NCBI RefSeq assembly: GCF_950295315.1
Contig: NW_026647264.1
Location: 62,001-126,000, forward strand
Length of the DNA: 64,000 bases
Direction of reading: 5' to 3'
Source: Erinaceus europaeus
Taxonomy: Eukaryota > Chordata > Mammalia > Eulipotyphla > Erinaceidae
Within the stretch, counting starts at the first letter, position 1. Each line of letters opens with the position of its first letter. The notes beneath the pieces are model-generated. The model made no database searches. It had not been told where the DNA came from and saw nothing but the letters and a program-made list of their open reading frames with translations. Positions 20,316 through 32,654 of this stretch are shown here, piece after piece. The translations under genes were made by a program, and so were the position numbers.

Positions 20316-21783
20316 AGCCTTTCTTAATATGTCACATTTTCTGTCATTCACTTGTTGACACTATGAAAAGGTTAAGCAGGAGACCCTTGTCATGTCCCTC
20401 ACTGTACTTCCACCCAAGCTGTGCAGGGGTGTTTGTCACTTCCCTGATCCTCCTCTGGCTATAGTTGGGAGGCTGTTCCATCTGCAGCATTGGTCAAGTG
20501 ATCTGGGCTTCAGTTTGCTTTCTTTCTGGGTACCTCCTCCCAAGTGGATTTCCCACCCCCAGCAGCTGCCACCTTAAGAAAGTTGCCAGATGTTGACACC
20601 GTGTGTGTGACTGCTGCCTGGAATGAATGGTTTGCACAGGGGTCCATAGAATGTGTCCTTTCTAATAAAATGATTGTTGAAATCAATATATAGATATACA
20701 GTACCCAGACTTAAAAAAGAAAAAATGGAGTGGTGGAAGAAAGAAGAAAGAAAGAAAAAGGAAGGAAGGAAGGAAGGAAGGAAGGAAGGAAGGAAGGAAG
20801 GAAGGAAGGAAGGAAGAAATCGAAGATGAAACTGTGTCTAGTTAGAAATGCCTAGCATCTGTTTGGTTCTAGAAGACCATGTCAGGGACATGGATCCCTG
20901 ACAAGCATGCTCACTTCAGCATAGCTTCCTCCGCCACGGAGAATCCAGGCCTTGGTTTGGCTCCAGCTGGGCCTTCCCAGTGGCTGCCACCTACAGGACC
21001 CACCTCTTGAGTGATTCAGATCCTCCTCAGGGTCGCCCTTGACAACAAGTGGTGGGAGGGAGCTGACCTTCTCCTGCCTGGGCCTCCAGCTGGGCCAGAC
21101 CTGAGTGAAGTCCCCTCAGTTCCCGGTAGGTATTTTGGGGTCTCTGGGTCTCCAGGGACAGGCAATGACAGGCATTTCCTGGAGCTGGGAATGGCCATTC
21201 ATATAAGTGTTTTCCCAGAACTTTTGAACTCCTGGGAAGGTGTGTGTGTGTGTGTCTGTGCTGGCTTAATGATTTATAGGAGAGTTGCTTTTCCGGGCTG
21301 GCCCAGGTCTGGTTGCTTCAGAGGAAGAGGATGCAGGGGGCTGGGAACAAGGTGTCCTCAGATAGTTGCTCTGCTCTATGCCATCCTCCAGGACCTCCCA
21401 GTGGACAAGAGTTGATTTGGGGGTGACCAGCTAAGGGGACATGTGCTTTGACAGAAAGCTGAGTGATAAATGGACCTTGGGCCAGGCAAAAAATTAGGCC
21501 ATATCAATAGAACTGTATACATTGGAATCTTCTATTTGATAAATTTTTGTTTGAGCTGTTCTGTGAAGTATGTGGAGGTAATGGAAGAGGGTTTTATAAT
21601 CTGTCTTCTCCAAGTGCTCACCTTTAGTGTCAAGACAAGCTCCCAAATAAATATGCAGCAGGGCCAGAAAGACCAGAAGCCACAAGATAGAAAAAAACCA
21701 AGTGCCAAGGCAGTGTTCTTAGAGCATGAGGGCATTTTTAGTGATAGTTCACTGTGTCATAGAAAGTATATTTAGCGTGGTCC
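20316..21783. other. Low-copy DNA with a (GGAA)n tract
   Basis: A purine-rich AAAG/GGAA array spans about 20731-20818. The rest shows no supported gene. A 134-codon frame at 21011-21415 lacks domain or splice support. Confidence 0.55.
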
Positions 21784-21935
21784 GGGAGGGAGGTGGTGCA
21801 GTGGATAAAGTGTTGGACTCTCAAGTATGAGGTCCTAAGTTCAATCCCCAGCAGCACATGTACCAGAGTGATGTCTGGTTCTTTCTCTCTCCTCCTATCC
21901 TTCTCATTAATAAATAAATTTAAAAAAAATTTTAA
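21784..21935 (+). repeat. SINE-C, plus strand
   Basis: Head GTGGTGCAGTGGATAAAGTG, B box AGTTCAATCCC, ATGTACCAGAGTGATGTCTG, AATAAATAAAT tail. Confidence 0.9.
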
Positions 21936-21947
21936 AGTATATTTAGC

Positions 21948-22165
21948 AGTTCGAGCCCTCGGCTCCCCACCTGCAGGTGAGTCGCTTCACAAGCGGTAAA
22001 GCAGGTCTGCAAGTGTCTGTCTTTCTCTCCCCCTCTTTGTCTTCCCCTCCTCTCTCAATTTCTCTCTGTCCTATCCAACAACAATGACATCAATAACAAC
22101 AATAATAACCACAACAATAAAACAAGGGCAACAAAAAGGGAATAAATAAATAATTTTAAAAAAAA
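21948..22165 (+). repeat. SINE-A, plus strand, 5' truncated
   Basis: It starts within the B box (AGTTCGAGCCC) and continues normally to the ACAACAATAAAACAAGGG tail. Confidence 0.9.
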
Positions 22166-22394
22166 GTATATTTAACTGCATCCTTGTGTGTTATATATAA
22201 GGTATTATTATTAACTATATTCAATGAATATTTAAAACATATTTATGATTGCATAGATATTTTCATTGTATTAGGACATAACTTTATTTAGTTGCCTGCT
22301 ATTTGTGGCAATACGATTTTCTATTTATGGTGAAGATATAAAATCTCCTGTGAAAGTAAACTTAAGTAAAAGAGCAAGTTTAAAGAAAAATGTT

Positions 22395-22570
22395 GGGATT
22401 GGAGATAGCATAATGGTTCTATAAAAGGACTTTCATGCCTGAGGCTCTGAGGTCCCAGGTTCAATTCCCAGTACCACCATATGCCAGAACTGAGTGCTCT
22501 AGGTGGGTGCTCTAGGGTGGGTCTCTCTCTCTCTCTCCCTAGCTCTCATTAAGATAAATAAAGTGTGTTT
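22395..22570 (+). repeat. SINE-E, plus strand
   Basis: GATAGCATAATGGTTCTATA, TTCATGCCTGAGGCTCTGAG, CAGGTTCAATTCCC, ACCACCATATGCCAGAAC and (TC)n before an A-rich tail. Confidence 0.85.
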
Positions 22571-23477
22571 TAAAATTCTAAGAATCTTAGGGCCTGTGTG
22601 GGGAAGGCAGGTGGCAGGTGGTTTGGGGAGAGCGTGCCGTGTGTGTCCAAAGACAGGAGGAAGAGCTTGTACAGAGGTGGGGGTGAAGAGACTCCAGCTA
22701 AGTGGAGTAGGAAAGGTGAATCGATATACTTAGGGTTCCAGAATGTGCCTTCTAATCTTGGCATGGCCTATGTTTGTTGTCACATAGAAGACTTGCAGGA
22801 ATTGGAGGTGGAGTTGGACTGTATTGTGACTCATCATATGCGGATTCTGAACTCCATTCCAAGGCAGTGGGAGCCGTTGAAGGTGCTTGAGGAGAGGAAT
22901 GGTTCTTGACTTTCCAGGAAGAGATTCCTTTATTTGTTGTGGGTCTCAGGACTAGAGGCAGGTTGATTAGCCAGGGGCCCAAGTGAAGAGTGTAAGAGGC
23001 CAAAACTAGGGCTGTGGGTGAGTGCTGGCAAACCAGAAAGCAGCTTGTAGACATTGGAGAAGCCAGTTTAGAAGGTTTGAGCCAAGACTCTGTGGGGAGG
23101 CAGTAGGAGCTGAACAGGAATGCATGTCAGAGGTTGTACTTGGAGATCTAGGAGGGAGGTGCCTGCCTCTCTCAGCTAGGCCTAGTGGCCTGTTCTGAGA
23201 ATGTCCTGGCTGAGCAGTGTTTTGGAGGAAATGGGTGGGGTGAGCTACAGGCAGTTCCTTCCTGGGCTGAAGCAGGAGGAGGAAACATGGAGCTTCCTGC
23301 CTAAGTTTGCTCAGGCAGCCTTGCTGGCCACCCCGTTTCCTTTGTCGAGTAGCTTAGAGGTTTTGTTTATTTGTTTGTTTAACCTTTCCACTTCCTTTTC
23401 TTTCCTTTTTTCTCCTCCTCTTTCTCCTCCTCTTTCTCCTCCTCCTCCTTCTTCTCTCTCTCTCCTCTTCTTTCTAA
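22571..23477. other. Low-copy DNA ending in a (CTCCT)-rich tract
   Basis: No supported gene. Pyrimidine-rich 23395-23477 belongs to the tail complement of the next SINE. Confidence 0.5.
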
Positions 23478-23790
23478 TTGCTACCAGGTTTACCTCTGGG
23501 GCTTGATGCCTGCATATGAACCCACCGCTCCCATTGGCTTTTTCTTCCTTTCTCTCTTCCTTTCTTTATCTCTCTCTCTCTCTTTACTTGATAGGACAGA
23601 TAAATTTAGAAATTGAGAGGTATGTGGGAGAGAGAGAGAGAGAGAGAGAAGAAATAGAGAGAGAGAGACCTGAAGCACTGCTTCACTGCTTGTTTTGAAA
23701 CTTCTTCCCTACAGGTGGGGACTGGAGGCTCAAACCTGTATCCGTACACGTGGTAACATGTGCTCAACCAGATGTGTCACTGCCCAACCC
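23478..23790 (-). repeat. SINE with 3' module, minus strand
   Basis: Module complement GCTACCAGGTTTACCTCTGG, (GA)n at 23629-23648, GCACTGCTTCACTGCTTG, GGAGGCTCAAACC and head complement CACTGCCCAACCC. Confidence 0.8.
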
Positions 23791-23809
23791 TTAACTCTCC
23801 CATTTCATT

Positions 23810-24042
23810 TTATTTATTTATTTTCTTTTGTTGCCCTTGTTGTTTTATTGTTGTAGGTATTATTGATGTCATCATTGTTGGATAGGACAGAGAGAAATAG
23901 AGAGGGGAGGGGAAGACAGAGAGGGGGAGAAAAAGACACCTGTAGACCTGCTTCACCACTTGTGAAACGACTCCCTTGCAGGTGGGGAGCTGGGGGCTCG
24001 AACTGGGATCCTTATGCCGGTCCTTGCACTTCACACCACAAC
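23810..24042 (-). repeat. SINE-A, minus strand, head truncated
   Basis: TTGTTGCCCTTGTTG, TGGATAGGACAGAGAGAAAT, CACCTGTAGACCTGCTTCAC, GGGGGCTCGAACTGGG. The promoter end is missing after TCCTTGCACTTC. Confidence 0.9.
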
Positions 24043-24690
24043 TCTCCCATTTCTTTCTTGTAGTGTGAACCCAACAGTTCAGAGGTCAGCTTGGTCTATG
24101 AAGGAGGCTATCCCTTTCTCCTTTGAGGGCCTACTGTATGCCCGACAGTCTTTGGAGTGTTCACTCTGATGTTAGAGATTGCCCTGAGGAGAGCCTGCTA
24201 GAGAAGGGAGTGTTTATTACCTCCATGATACAGAGGAGGAGATGGACGGCTCCGGGGCATCAGCCTCACTCTGGAGCCTGTGTGCAAACCCACACACCGG
24301 AGGTGTCTGTGTGAGTGAGATAGGGCAGCCTATGCAGCTTGGGGGGAGTGGTTGTGAGACTGTGCCCTGAAGTGTGCTGGGGTATTGTGTATAAAATGTG
24401 GGTGCTGAAAACACTGCAGCACTGCGATAGTAACAGAGGGCAGATGCTAGGTAAGAGCTCCTGTCGCTCCTATTATCACTTCAAACTATTCAGTAGAATT
24501 TGAGAAATTTTGCGCACCGATGATACTGGAAGACATCTGGAGGAAGGTGTCACGTAGGTGAGAGAAGAAGCAGCATTTTAATTTGTAGAATAATCAGTAC
24601 ATGAGGGGGCAGAATGGGAAAATTGGACCTCCAAAATTTCACTTTTAGGCCAGCTGTTTCTGGCTGTACTCCTGGTCCCTGAGCTGGAGA

Positions 24691-24739
<49 letters not shown>

Positions 24740-25580
24740 GAGAGCTGTGTTTACTCTCCATCATTAGCCTTAATTAGGTGAACGTTTGAACATTAAGGTG
24801 TATTTGCAATTTCCATGATTCCTGACTGTTGGGTAGATCTCCTGTCTCCCCTTCCTAAAGTTGGTGCTAGGAGCTGTGTCCAAGTCCCAGTGACATTAAC
24901 TAGCAGTACTCAGTTATCTTCCAGCTCTGCAAATTGGAGAGGCTTTTTCCTTGCTGGCAATTCTGCCCGGATAATTCTTTCGTTGGGATGCCAGCTTTTT
25001 GACTGCCAAGTCCTACTTCCCCCTTTAAGTCCTTCACCAGACTCTTCTCCTCTCTAAAGCCCACTAGGATTGTCACAGAGAAAAATATTGACCATCCCTT
25101 CTCCTTACCCACTGTTCTTTATACAGTGCTTGTATTTATTTGGACTATTGGCTGATTCATTCAGGATTTACCCCTCTCATGCAGTGTGTACTGAGAATGT
25201 GAGGTGAATGAGACAAAAGTGACTCTTCTCCCCATGAGCTTTACAGAGATGAATAAGTGGAATGATAAATAAATGCATAGATTCAAATTGTGATACATGC
25301 GATGAAGAAAAAGAACCAGGAACAACTATTTGTCAAGCTAGCAATCTTTTGCATGAGGCTTTGTCATCCCTAGAGAGAGCTGCATGGTGTGGCTAGAACA
25401 GACACTCATGGAAAAAAGGCAGAAACCATGTGCTTATTTGCATAGAGGGATGCATGATTGGATCATCTTGCTAATGGACACAAAAACATTTTGAAGAGCA
25501 TGACACGACATGCAGATGGAATAGCAGCAGTATCACAAGATACCCCGTGGATGAAGTTTAGGATTCCATATTTTTCTCTC
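24043..25580. other. Low-copy DNA with MIR/L2-like patches and a (GT)n microsatellite
   Basis: About 24129-24290 resembles MIR (GGGCCTACTGTATGCCCGAC, TTACCTCCATGATACAGAGG). (GT)n lies at 24695-24738. About 25180-25320 resembles L2. No gene is seen. Confidence 0.5.
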
Positions 25581-25923
25581 TGTAGGACAAAGTTAATTTT
25601 TGTCCATTTTCATTCATAAGAATTTGACTTTTATTATAATTCTGTAAAGCATTTTAGGTTTACAGAAATAACTGGATGAAAAGTATGGGGAATTTCCAAA
25701 TACCCTTAGTTTTACAGGATTAATGTCTTGCCTTGATGAAACACACTTATTACAACTGATGAATCAATATCGGTACATTAATATTTACTGCACTCTAGTC
25801 TGTTCTGGGGTGTCCTGTGGATTTTGACAATGTCCATGCCCACCATTATATCATATGGTAGTTTCACTGCCCTCCCCAAAGTCCTCTGGGCTCTTTCTTA
25901 TCCTTCTCCCCTCAAAAATACCC

Positions 25924-26245
25924 TCTCAGGGGCCGGTGGTAGTGCAGCAGGTTAAGCGCATATGGCACAAAGCGCAAGGACGGGCATAAGGATCCCCGTT
26001 CGAGCCTCCAGCTCCCCACCTGCGGGGGCGGGGTTGTCACTTCACAGGTGATGAAGCAGGTCTGCAGATGTCTGTCTTTCTCTCCCTCTCTCTGTCTTCC
26101 CCTCCTCTCTGCATTTCTCTGTCCTATCCAACAACAATGATAACAATAACAACAACAATAAACAACAAGGGAAAAAATAGTCTCCAGGAGCAGTGGATTT
26201 GCACCGAGCCCCAGCAATAACCCTGGAGACAAAAAAAAAAAAAAA
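25924..26245 (+). repeat. SINE-A with 3' module, plus strand
   Basis: Head GGGGCCGGTGGTAGTGCAGC, B box GTTCGAGCCTCC, body, then module CAGGAGCAGTGGATTTGCAC and an A-run leading into (AAAG)n at 26230-26300. Confidence 0.95.
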
Positions 26246-26309
26246 GAAAGAAAGAAAAGGAAAAAAAAAGAAAGAGAAAAGAAAAGAAAAGAAAAGAAAT
26301 CTCTCATCT

Positions 26310-26600
26310 TGGGGAGCCGGGCAGTAGCACAGTGGGTTAAGTGCACATGGTGTGAAGCACAAGGACCAGCAGAAGGATCCCAGTTTGAGCCCCCAGCTCC
26401 CCACCTGCAGGGGAGTCGCTTCACAGGCAGTGAAGCAGGTCTGCAGGTGTCTATCTTTCTCTCCCCCTCTCTGTCTTCCCCTCCTCTTTCCATTTCTCTC
26501 TGTCCTATCCAACAGTGACGACATCAATAACAACGATAACTACAACAATAAAATAACAAGGGCAACAAAAGGGGAAAAAATCTTTTAAAAAAATTAAAAA
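26310..26600 (+). repeat. SINE-A, plus strand
   Basis: Complete copy: GGGAGCCGGGCAGTAGCACAG, GTTTGAGCCCCCAGCTCC, CTATCCAACAGTGACGACATC, ACAATAAAATAACAAGGGC. Confidence 0.95.
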
Positions 26601-26899
26601 AAAGAAATTTCTCATCTTTTCACTTTTCCCTTGTCTTTCCCTTTTTTTCAGACTGTCGTGTAGTTAGAATCATACAGCATGTCCCTTTTTATACTGGTAT
26701 CTTTCACTTACAATGTATGTTTAAAGCTTCTCCTTGGAAGGACCTTGGTTTGATAGCGCCTTTATATTGCCTTTATATTATGAACATATCATATGGGTTT
26801 ATCACAGTTTATGTGTTCACCTATTTAAGGATGTCTTGGTTCTCCTCCAAGTTTAATAATAAAACACAAAAATACAGCTCTCATAAACATAAGTGAGTT

Positions 26900-27042
26900 T
26901 TCTTTTTCTTTTTTTGTACCAGAACTTTACTCAGCTCTGACTTACGGTGGTGGGATGGGGGGAGGGGTGGGGATTGACCCTGGGATCTCAGATCCTCTGG
27001 CATGAGTGTCTGTTTACATAATCTTTATGCTATTTCTACTTC
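26900..27042 (-). repeat. SINE-E, minus strand
   Basis: CCAGAACTTTACTCAGCTCTG, GGGATTGACCCTGGGATC, CATGAGTGTCTGTTTACATA. Confidence 0.75.
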
Positions 27043-27150
27043 CTAGGTGAAGTATCTGCTCACATCTTCTGCCCATTAAAAAAATATATTGGGTTACTGT
27101 TTTCTTGCTTTTGATGAAAATGTTTTCCATTTAGGACTATATTCATTGTC

Positions 27151-29679
27151 TTTGACTTATTTATCTAAAAGGAGAAGAGGAAAAAATGTGTGTATATAAG
27201 GGGGTGTCCAGTATAGGATAAGGCCCACTTCTACTTAGTGCTAAGAGGTTGGGATTCCTTTGGAAATGAGCTTGAGCTTGGAATTCAAATCCTGATCACA
27301 TATTGTGTGAGTTTGGGTAAGCATTCCCTGTCTGCCTTAGTTTGTTTATTCGTGAAATGGGGATATTAAGACCTTCTGTGAAAACTAAAAGAGATAATTC
27401 TACAAAGAACTTCACATCAAACTTGACAAACCAAATGGTGGTTCTTATAATAGATAATTAATAGCATATGTGATGCTTCATGTTTCCTCTGTGTCTTAGT
27501 TTTCAAGACCCCAGAGACCACTAGAATCCCATATGGGGAGGAGAGCAAGTCTCATACCAGCAGGCACCCACTTCTCAGCCTCTGCCCATTCCCACTCTCC
27601 ACACACTTTAGTGAGCCCTGCACTCTGAGCAGTCTCCTCTTCTTGGTCACGTCTCTGAACCACGACCCCTAGCATGCTGTTCTCTCCATATGTCTACCAA
27701 TACAGGCCTAGCAGTGTCCCCCGCCCCCTCCCACACACCTTTTGGTATGCAGCCTTCTTCTTCCTGCTGGCTTCTCTTCCCACATTAGCTCACCAGTCCT
27801 TGCCCTACCACGCCCTGCCTAGAAGTGGCTATCTGTTCTAGGCATTTCCACAGTGCAAAATGGATGGCTCAGGAGCTGTCCACATTCGCCATGGGCTGCT
27901 TAGAGACAGAGCCATGCCTTCTGAGGTCCTGTGTGTAAGCAGCAGGACTCACCACAGACAGAAGGCACATTTCACAAAGTCATCATTCCCTCCTGCTAGG
28001 GGAAGCAACAGTTCAGTGACTATGACCAGGGTGGTGGTGTGTGTGTGGGGGGAGATGGTAAATTATTCTAGCAAGAATTGACCCAAGGTCCCCAAGAGAG
28101 GCAAATGACTTAGTAGATGCAGTTTTGTACTAGATAAGGTATCATCATCATCATCATTATCATCATCTCATACCTTCTCCCCAGGACACCCCACGTTCCT
28201 TCGCCTGCTCTGTCTCTCAGCTCCCCACTAGAGGTTGCTTCAATTCCCTCAGGTGAATGTAGGGTCGTGAAGGTACATTCTGAAAGAGTGCTGTCCTTAC
28301 CTCACAGGAAGTTCAGTTTAGTGAAGCAATAACCATCAATCCTTCCTACCTGAGTTTTCCTGGGTCTAATCCTGGGAATTCCAAGACCGAGGATACTGAG
28401 CATTACAATGGCGGTGATGATGGTGGTGGTGGTAGTAACAATGGCAGTGATGAGAGTGGTGATGGTAGTGGCTTGACAGTGCTGGTGCTGGTGATTCTCC
28501 CGTGGTGATGACCATAGTGGTGCTGGTAGCAGTGACACTAACACAACAGTGCTACTGGTGGTGGTGTGATGTAATGGCAGCCCTGCATGAAAAGTGCACT
28601 GGGTGTGTTCCCTGCACTGTCTCAATCAGAATTTCTCAGACTTGGTACTGTGGCAATTTTGGCTAGGCCACCTTTTATGTTGGAGGAGGCTATGCTGGGC
28701 ATTGTAGGATATTCAGCAGTACCTTGGCCCGTGTCCATTGGTTCCTTGTCAGGACCACCTCTCCACCCAAATGTCTCCAGACACTGCCAACTATCCCAGA
28801 CTCAAATGTCACTCCGATTCAGAACCACTGATCTAATTTATTTTTTCTCAACAGTCACAGCAGTCGGCTCCTCGTTTCACTAAGGCAATTAAGGCTTAGA
28901 GAGAAATAAAGGATGTGGTTCAGGGTCTCTGAGCTAATTCACAGAGCCAGAATGTAAATCCCGAGACCTGACTCCAAGAACTGACATGTAACCACGGCTC
29001 TTTATTCCTTGATTATAAGCAGCTTGGGGCCTGCGTGGAGGCCATCCATCACCACATTCATTTGGAGGTAATACAAACAGCTGCTGCTATTTTCTGACTT
29101 GGTTGGGGCCTGAAGAGCTGCATGTATTTATGCAGAGATGGTGTCCCCAGGCCCCAGGCCCTTGCCAGGACAGGGAACCCCCACTGCTTCTCCTCCCTTC
29201 AGGAAGTCCGTGGCCCGAAGACACCTGTGGGGAGAAGGAGCAGGCGTGGGCGTGCTTCTCTGCACTGGGTTCACTGTCTGTCTTCTCCCACTGAGGCTGT
29301 GAATCTGGATTCATAGTGTGAAGGCCCAAAACACCCATTTGTAATATCACCGTTCTTCAATATGAATTCATTATGAAACATTTCAAATGTAAGGCAAAGT
29401 TGAACTAACTTGACAGTAAGAGATACATACATGCCCAGCACTTAGATTCTAGTATGAACACTTTTCTATACTTCCCTTGCCCTTTTCTGGAGCCCAGGTC
29501 AGCATGGTCTGCCTGGCAGACCAGTAAGTGTGTTGTGATTCTGCACATCAGGTACAGACAGTGGTGATGAGAAAGAGACCATTTTCATTAACCAGGTCAA
29601 AGGGGGAAGCAGAGGGTAGTGAGTGTCCCTACTCACTGGCAAGACAAAGCTAATTAAGACAAGTTAATAAACAGATTAG
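27151..29679. other. Low-copy DNA with simple repeats and MIR-like patches
   Basis: 27280-27440 and 28850-29000 look like MIR. (ATC)n is at 28141-28168. An imperfect GTGGTGATG-rich tract spans about 28400-28570 and makes a spurious Thr-rich minus-strand frame. No gene is supported. Confidence 0.5.
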
Positions 29680-30092
29680 AAAGTTATAAGATTATAAATT
29701 GATAGAAGTATAGCTTAACACCATTCCCACCACCAAAAATCTCTTTCCCGACCACTATGCTGTACGGTGGAGCTAAGAATCTACCCTTCTGATGTGTCCT
29801 GGAATCTCATCTCCCCAGAGCCCCACCCTACTAGGGAAAGATAGAAACAGGCCGGGGGGATGGATCGACCTGTCAACACCCATGTCCATCAGAGAAGCGA
29901 TTACAGAAGCCAGACTTTCCACTTTCTGCACCCCATAAAGAATTTTGGTCCATACTCCAGAGGGATAAAAATAAGGAATCTACTAATGGAGGGAATGGAC
30001 AGAACTCTGGTGGTGAGAACTGTATGGAATTGTACCCCTGTTATCTTACAAGCTTGTCAATCCTTATTAAATCACTAATAAAAATTTAAAAT
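29680..30092 (+). repeat. LAR fold-back: short minus piece followed by a plus copy
   Basis: 29680-29750 reads as a minus-strand LAR 3' end (AAGATTATAAATTGATAG, CACCATTCCCACCACCAAAA). From about 29760 the orientation flips to plus (ATGGATCGACCTGTCAACAC, GGACAGAACTCTGGTGGTGA, AAATCACTAATAAAAATTT). Confidence 0.75.
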
Positions 30093-30615
30093 GTATTCAG
30101 TTAAAAATGCTGTCTAGTATTTGATCTATGCCATCTTAAAAGTATAGATTTAGTACAAGTGACTATATAACAGTGTGAAATAAAATTTTGAAAGTCATAT
30201 AAATTGACCCAAAGACCACATTTGTGCTGTTCTAGGGTGTTGCCCTCTCTTGTTCTTCCACAGAACCCTCTTTCTTGTCAGAATTGAACAAAGGCAATAG
30301 CAGAAATTATCATCCCCTGCTCCTTGATTTCCTGCTCTCTCCAGCTTAGATCCACTGTGGGGAAGGGACCCACAGTCATATCTTCAGTTCCCCTGACCCT
30401 CCCTGGGTGGGTCTCTGCTTTGGGCAAGAAGGGGCTGGTCCCCAGGAAGGTATCATGCTATGAAACCCCATCTTTTAGAGTAAATAATTCCAAGTATTAG
30501 ACAATCTTAATACAAAGATACTTTAAAAATAATTATGTGGGATGATAGATTTATGATGGGTAGATTAACAGATAGATGATAGATACATAAAGCAAAGCTC
30601 TATTCCAATATCTAT
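30093..30615. other. Low-copy DNA, no gene seen
   Basis: AT-rich in its second half, with a GATA-like patch near 30560-30590. Confidence 0.4.
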
Positions 30616-30619
30616 GGGA

Positions 30620-30715
30620 GTTCTCTTTGTTGTTCTCATGTGGTTCTGGGGCTTGACCCTGGAGTCTCTTGTGTATAAGGTAGACATTATACTGCTGAGT
30701 TACTTCTCCAGTTCC
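30620..30715 (-). repeat. SINE-E/D fragment, minus strand
   Basis: GGGGCTTGACCCTGGAGTC and ACTGCTGAGTTACTTCTCC are recognisable. Confidence 0.5.
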
Positions 30716-30869
30716 ATTTCTCTTTAAATTTTTTAAAAAGCTTCTTTGTTATGGAATTATGTTAGAATTACATAGAGATCACAAGAATGGCACCAGCTTC
30801 TCTAGCCTTCCCTCAGTTTTCCCCTGTTCACGTTATGTAACAACATCAGCGCTCCACATTGTCCCTTCT

Positions 30870-31015
30870 TTCTCAATTTTTAGAGAGAGGCAGAGAGGCC
30901 GTGGAAGAGACCACAGCACCAAAGCGTCCCACCACTGCACATTTTCCACCTGGATCATGTAATGGCAAAGCAGAGCACTAGCCACGTGAGCTATTTTACC
31001 AGCTGTCCTCTTTCT
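30870..31015 (-). repeat. SINE-D, minus strand
   Basis: GAGAGAGGCAGAGAGGCCG, ACCACAGCACCAAAGC, CACCTGGATCATGTAATGGC, CACGTGAGCTATTTTACCAG. Confidence 0.7.
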
Positions 31016-31019
31016 TGGC

Positions 31020-31660
31020 CTTCATACTTTTTGAAGAGTACTGGGCAGTTATTTGACGTATCCCCCAGTTTACATCTAGTCCCATAATTTCTCATGATAG
31101 CATAATGAGTCTGCATTTCTGGGAAGAAACCCACCGAAGTGACACACCCTTCTCGGTGTATCCAATCCAGAGGAATATGATATTGATAATGTCTTACCAT
31201 AGGCGGTATTAGTACTGATCACTTGGTTCAGGAAGTATCTGTGAGGCTTCTCACCTGTGAAGTTCCATTTTCTTTCTTTTTTGTAATTGAAAACATGGGC
31301 GAGATAAGCTTTCCCAACTAGCTTCATCATCACCCCCATGAATCTTGTCTGTGACGGTTATTACCGCAAGCCATTTTTAATAGCTATTCTTCTGTTTCCT
31401 TTGTTCCTTCTGCATTTATTAATTGGAGCTCTTTTGTACAAGAGAGCTGCCCCTTCTACTCATTTTAAATATATTCAATTATTTATACTGTAAAGACTCA
31501 TGGATGTTTACTTTCCTGTGTGAAAGCTTCTGCTCAAAATGTAGACATTTTCACCACATTGCTAATTGGCTACAAGACAGTTTTGCCATAAAAAAAGAAC
31601 TAACTGGCTGTCAGTTTGGTTTTATTTCTCCACTGATAAATCTATCAGTTTTCACCATAT
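31020..31660 (-). repeat. Old L1 3' UTR-like fragment (L1MA/L1M-like), minus strand
   Basis: GAGTACTGGGCAGTTATTTG, GAAGAAACCCACCGAAGTG, TAGTACTGATCACTTGGTTC, GGCTTCTCACCTGTGAAGTT follow the order of the old L1 3' UTR that I remember. Frames are meaningless. Confidence 0.55.
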
Positions 31661-31672
31661 AACTAATTAATT

Positions 31673-31860
31673 TTTTTCTTTATTGGGGGATTCATGTTTT
31701 ACAGTCGACAGTAAATACAGCAGTTTGCACATACATAACATTTCTCAGTTTTCCACATAAAATAATACAACCCCCACTAGGTCCTCTGTCATCCTGTTCC
31801 AGGACATGAACCCCCCACCCCCACCCCCACCCCAGAGTCTTTTGCTTTTTTAAGACAATT
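31673..31860 (-). repeat. L1 3' UTR fragment (same family as 45590-46960), minus strand
   Basis: It shares TTTATTGGGGGATTCATGTT, CAACCCCCACTAGGTCCTCT and the CCACCCCCACCCCAGAGTCT stretch with the L1 3' end at 45.6 kb. Confidence 0.8.
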
Positions 31861-31867
31861 AAACTGT

Positions 31868-32176
31868 CTTTTTTTTGTTGTTGTTCTGCCTCAGGGTTAT
31901 TGCAGGGGCTCCGTGCCTGCACTACAAATCCACTGCTCCTGAAGGCCATTTTTCCCATTTTGTTGCCATTGCTGTTGTTGTTGGATAAGACAGAGAGAAA
32001 TCAAGAGAGGAGGGGAAGACAGAGAGAAAGAGAGAAAGACACCCGCACCCCTGCTTCACCACTTGTGAGCGACCCCCCTGCAGGTGGGGAGCCGGAGGCT
32101 CGAACTGGGATCCTTATGCTGGTTCTTGTGCTTTGCACACCGTGTGCACTTAACCCGCTGCACTGCCACCCGGTCA
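31868..32176 (-). repeat. SINE-A with 3' module, minus strand
   Basis: Module complement (CAGGGTTATTGCAGGGGCTC, ACAAATCCACTGCTCCTG), TTGGATAAGACAGAGAGAAA, GAGGCTCGAACTGGGATC, head complement CTGCACTGCCACCCGG. Confidence 0.9.
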
Positions 32177-32650
32177 TAACCAATTAATTAAAATTTTCCA
32201 TAAAAGAGAAAAGCACTAACTGCTGGCAGATTGGTTTAATTTCTCCATTGATGAGTCAGTCAAGCAGCCACCTTCAGTCGAATTTATTTAATACATTTAA
32301 GCTATTTGTCAGTTCGGGTTCCTTTCTTTATTGATGGAAGAAGAAATCAGCTCTTTGCAAACTGACATGTTATCATTTTCTAGCTAACAGTATTCTGTCT
32401 GGATTTATACTCTCTGATTTTACTGCCAGTAATTTTGATCACCAAAAATATACCAAAGGCAAAAAAAAGTATAATATTGTGAAAAAGTGGAAGATAGTTG
32501 CTTAGGTACAGTTTATAAAATAAAACCAGTTCTTTGCATAGAATCAATGTACATTTTTAAATGGATGCAGATTTAAATTTTTTTCATAATATATTCATTC
32601 ACATTTGAATATTTTATATTTTGCTATTAATTTTTCATGTTTCATAATGT
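32177..32650. other. AT-rich low-copy DNA
   Basis: No gene or nameable repeat. Fragments of old L1 are possible. Confidence 0.4.
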
Positions 32651-32654
32651 CCTT

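Larger units (their letters stand above)
25590..27150 (-). repeat. Old L1 3' region (L1M-like), minus strand, split by SINEs
   Basis: 25600-25900 and 26640-26900 follow the known antisense order of old L1 3' ends (TTTTAGGTTTACAGAAATAA; AATCATACAGCATGTCCC; ACAGTTTATGTGTTCACC). 27050-27150 continues it. Three SINEs (25924, 26310, 26900) interrupt. Confidence 0.6.

Noticed and set aside
28302..28625. Thr-rich minus-strand frame
   Set aside because: It is the translation of an imperfect GTGGTGATG simple-repeat tract.
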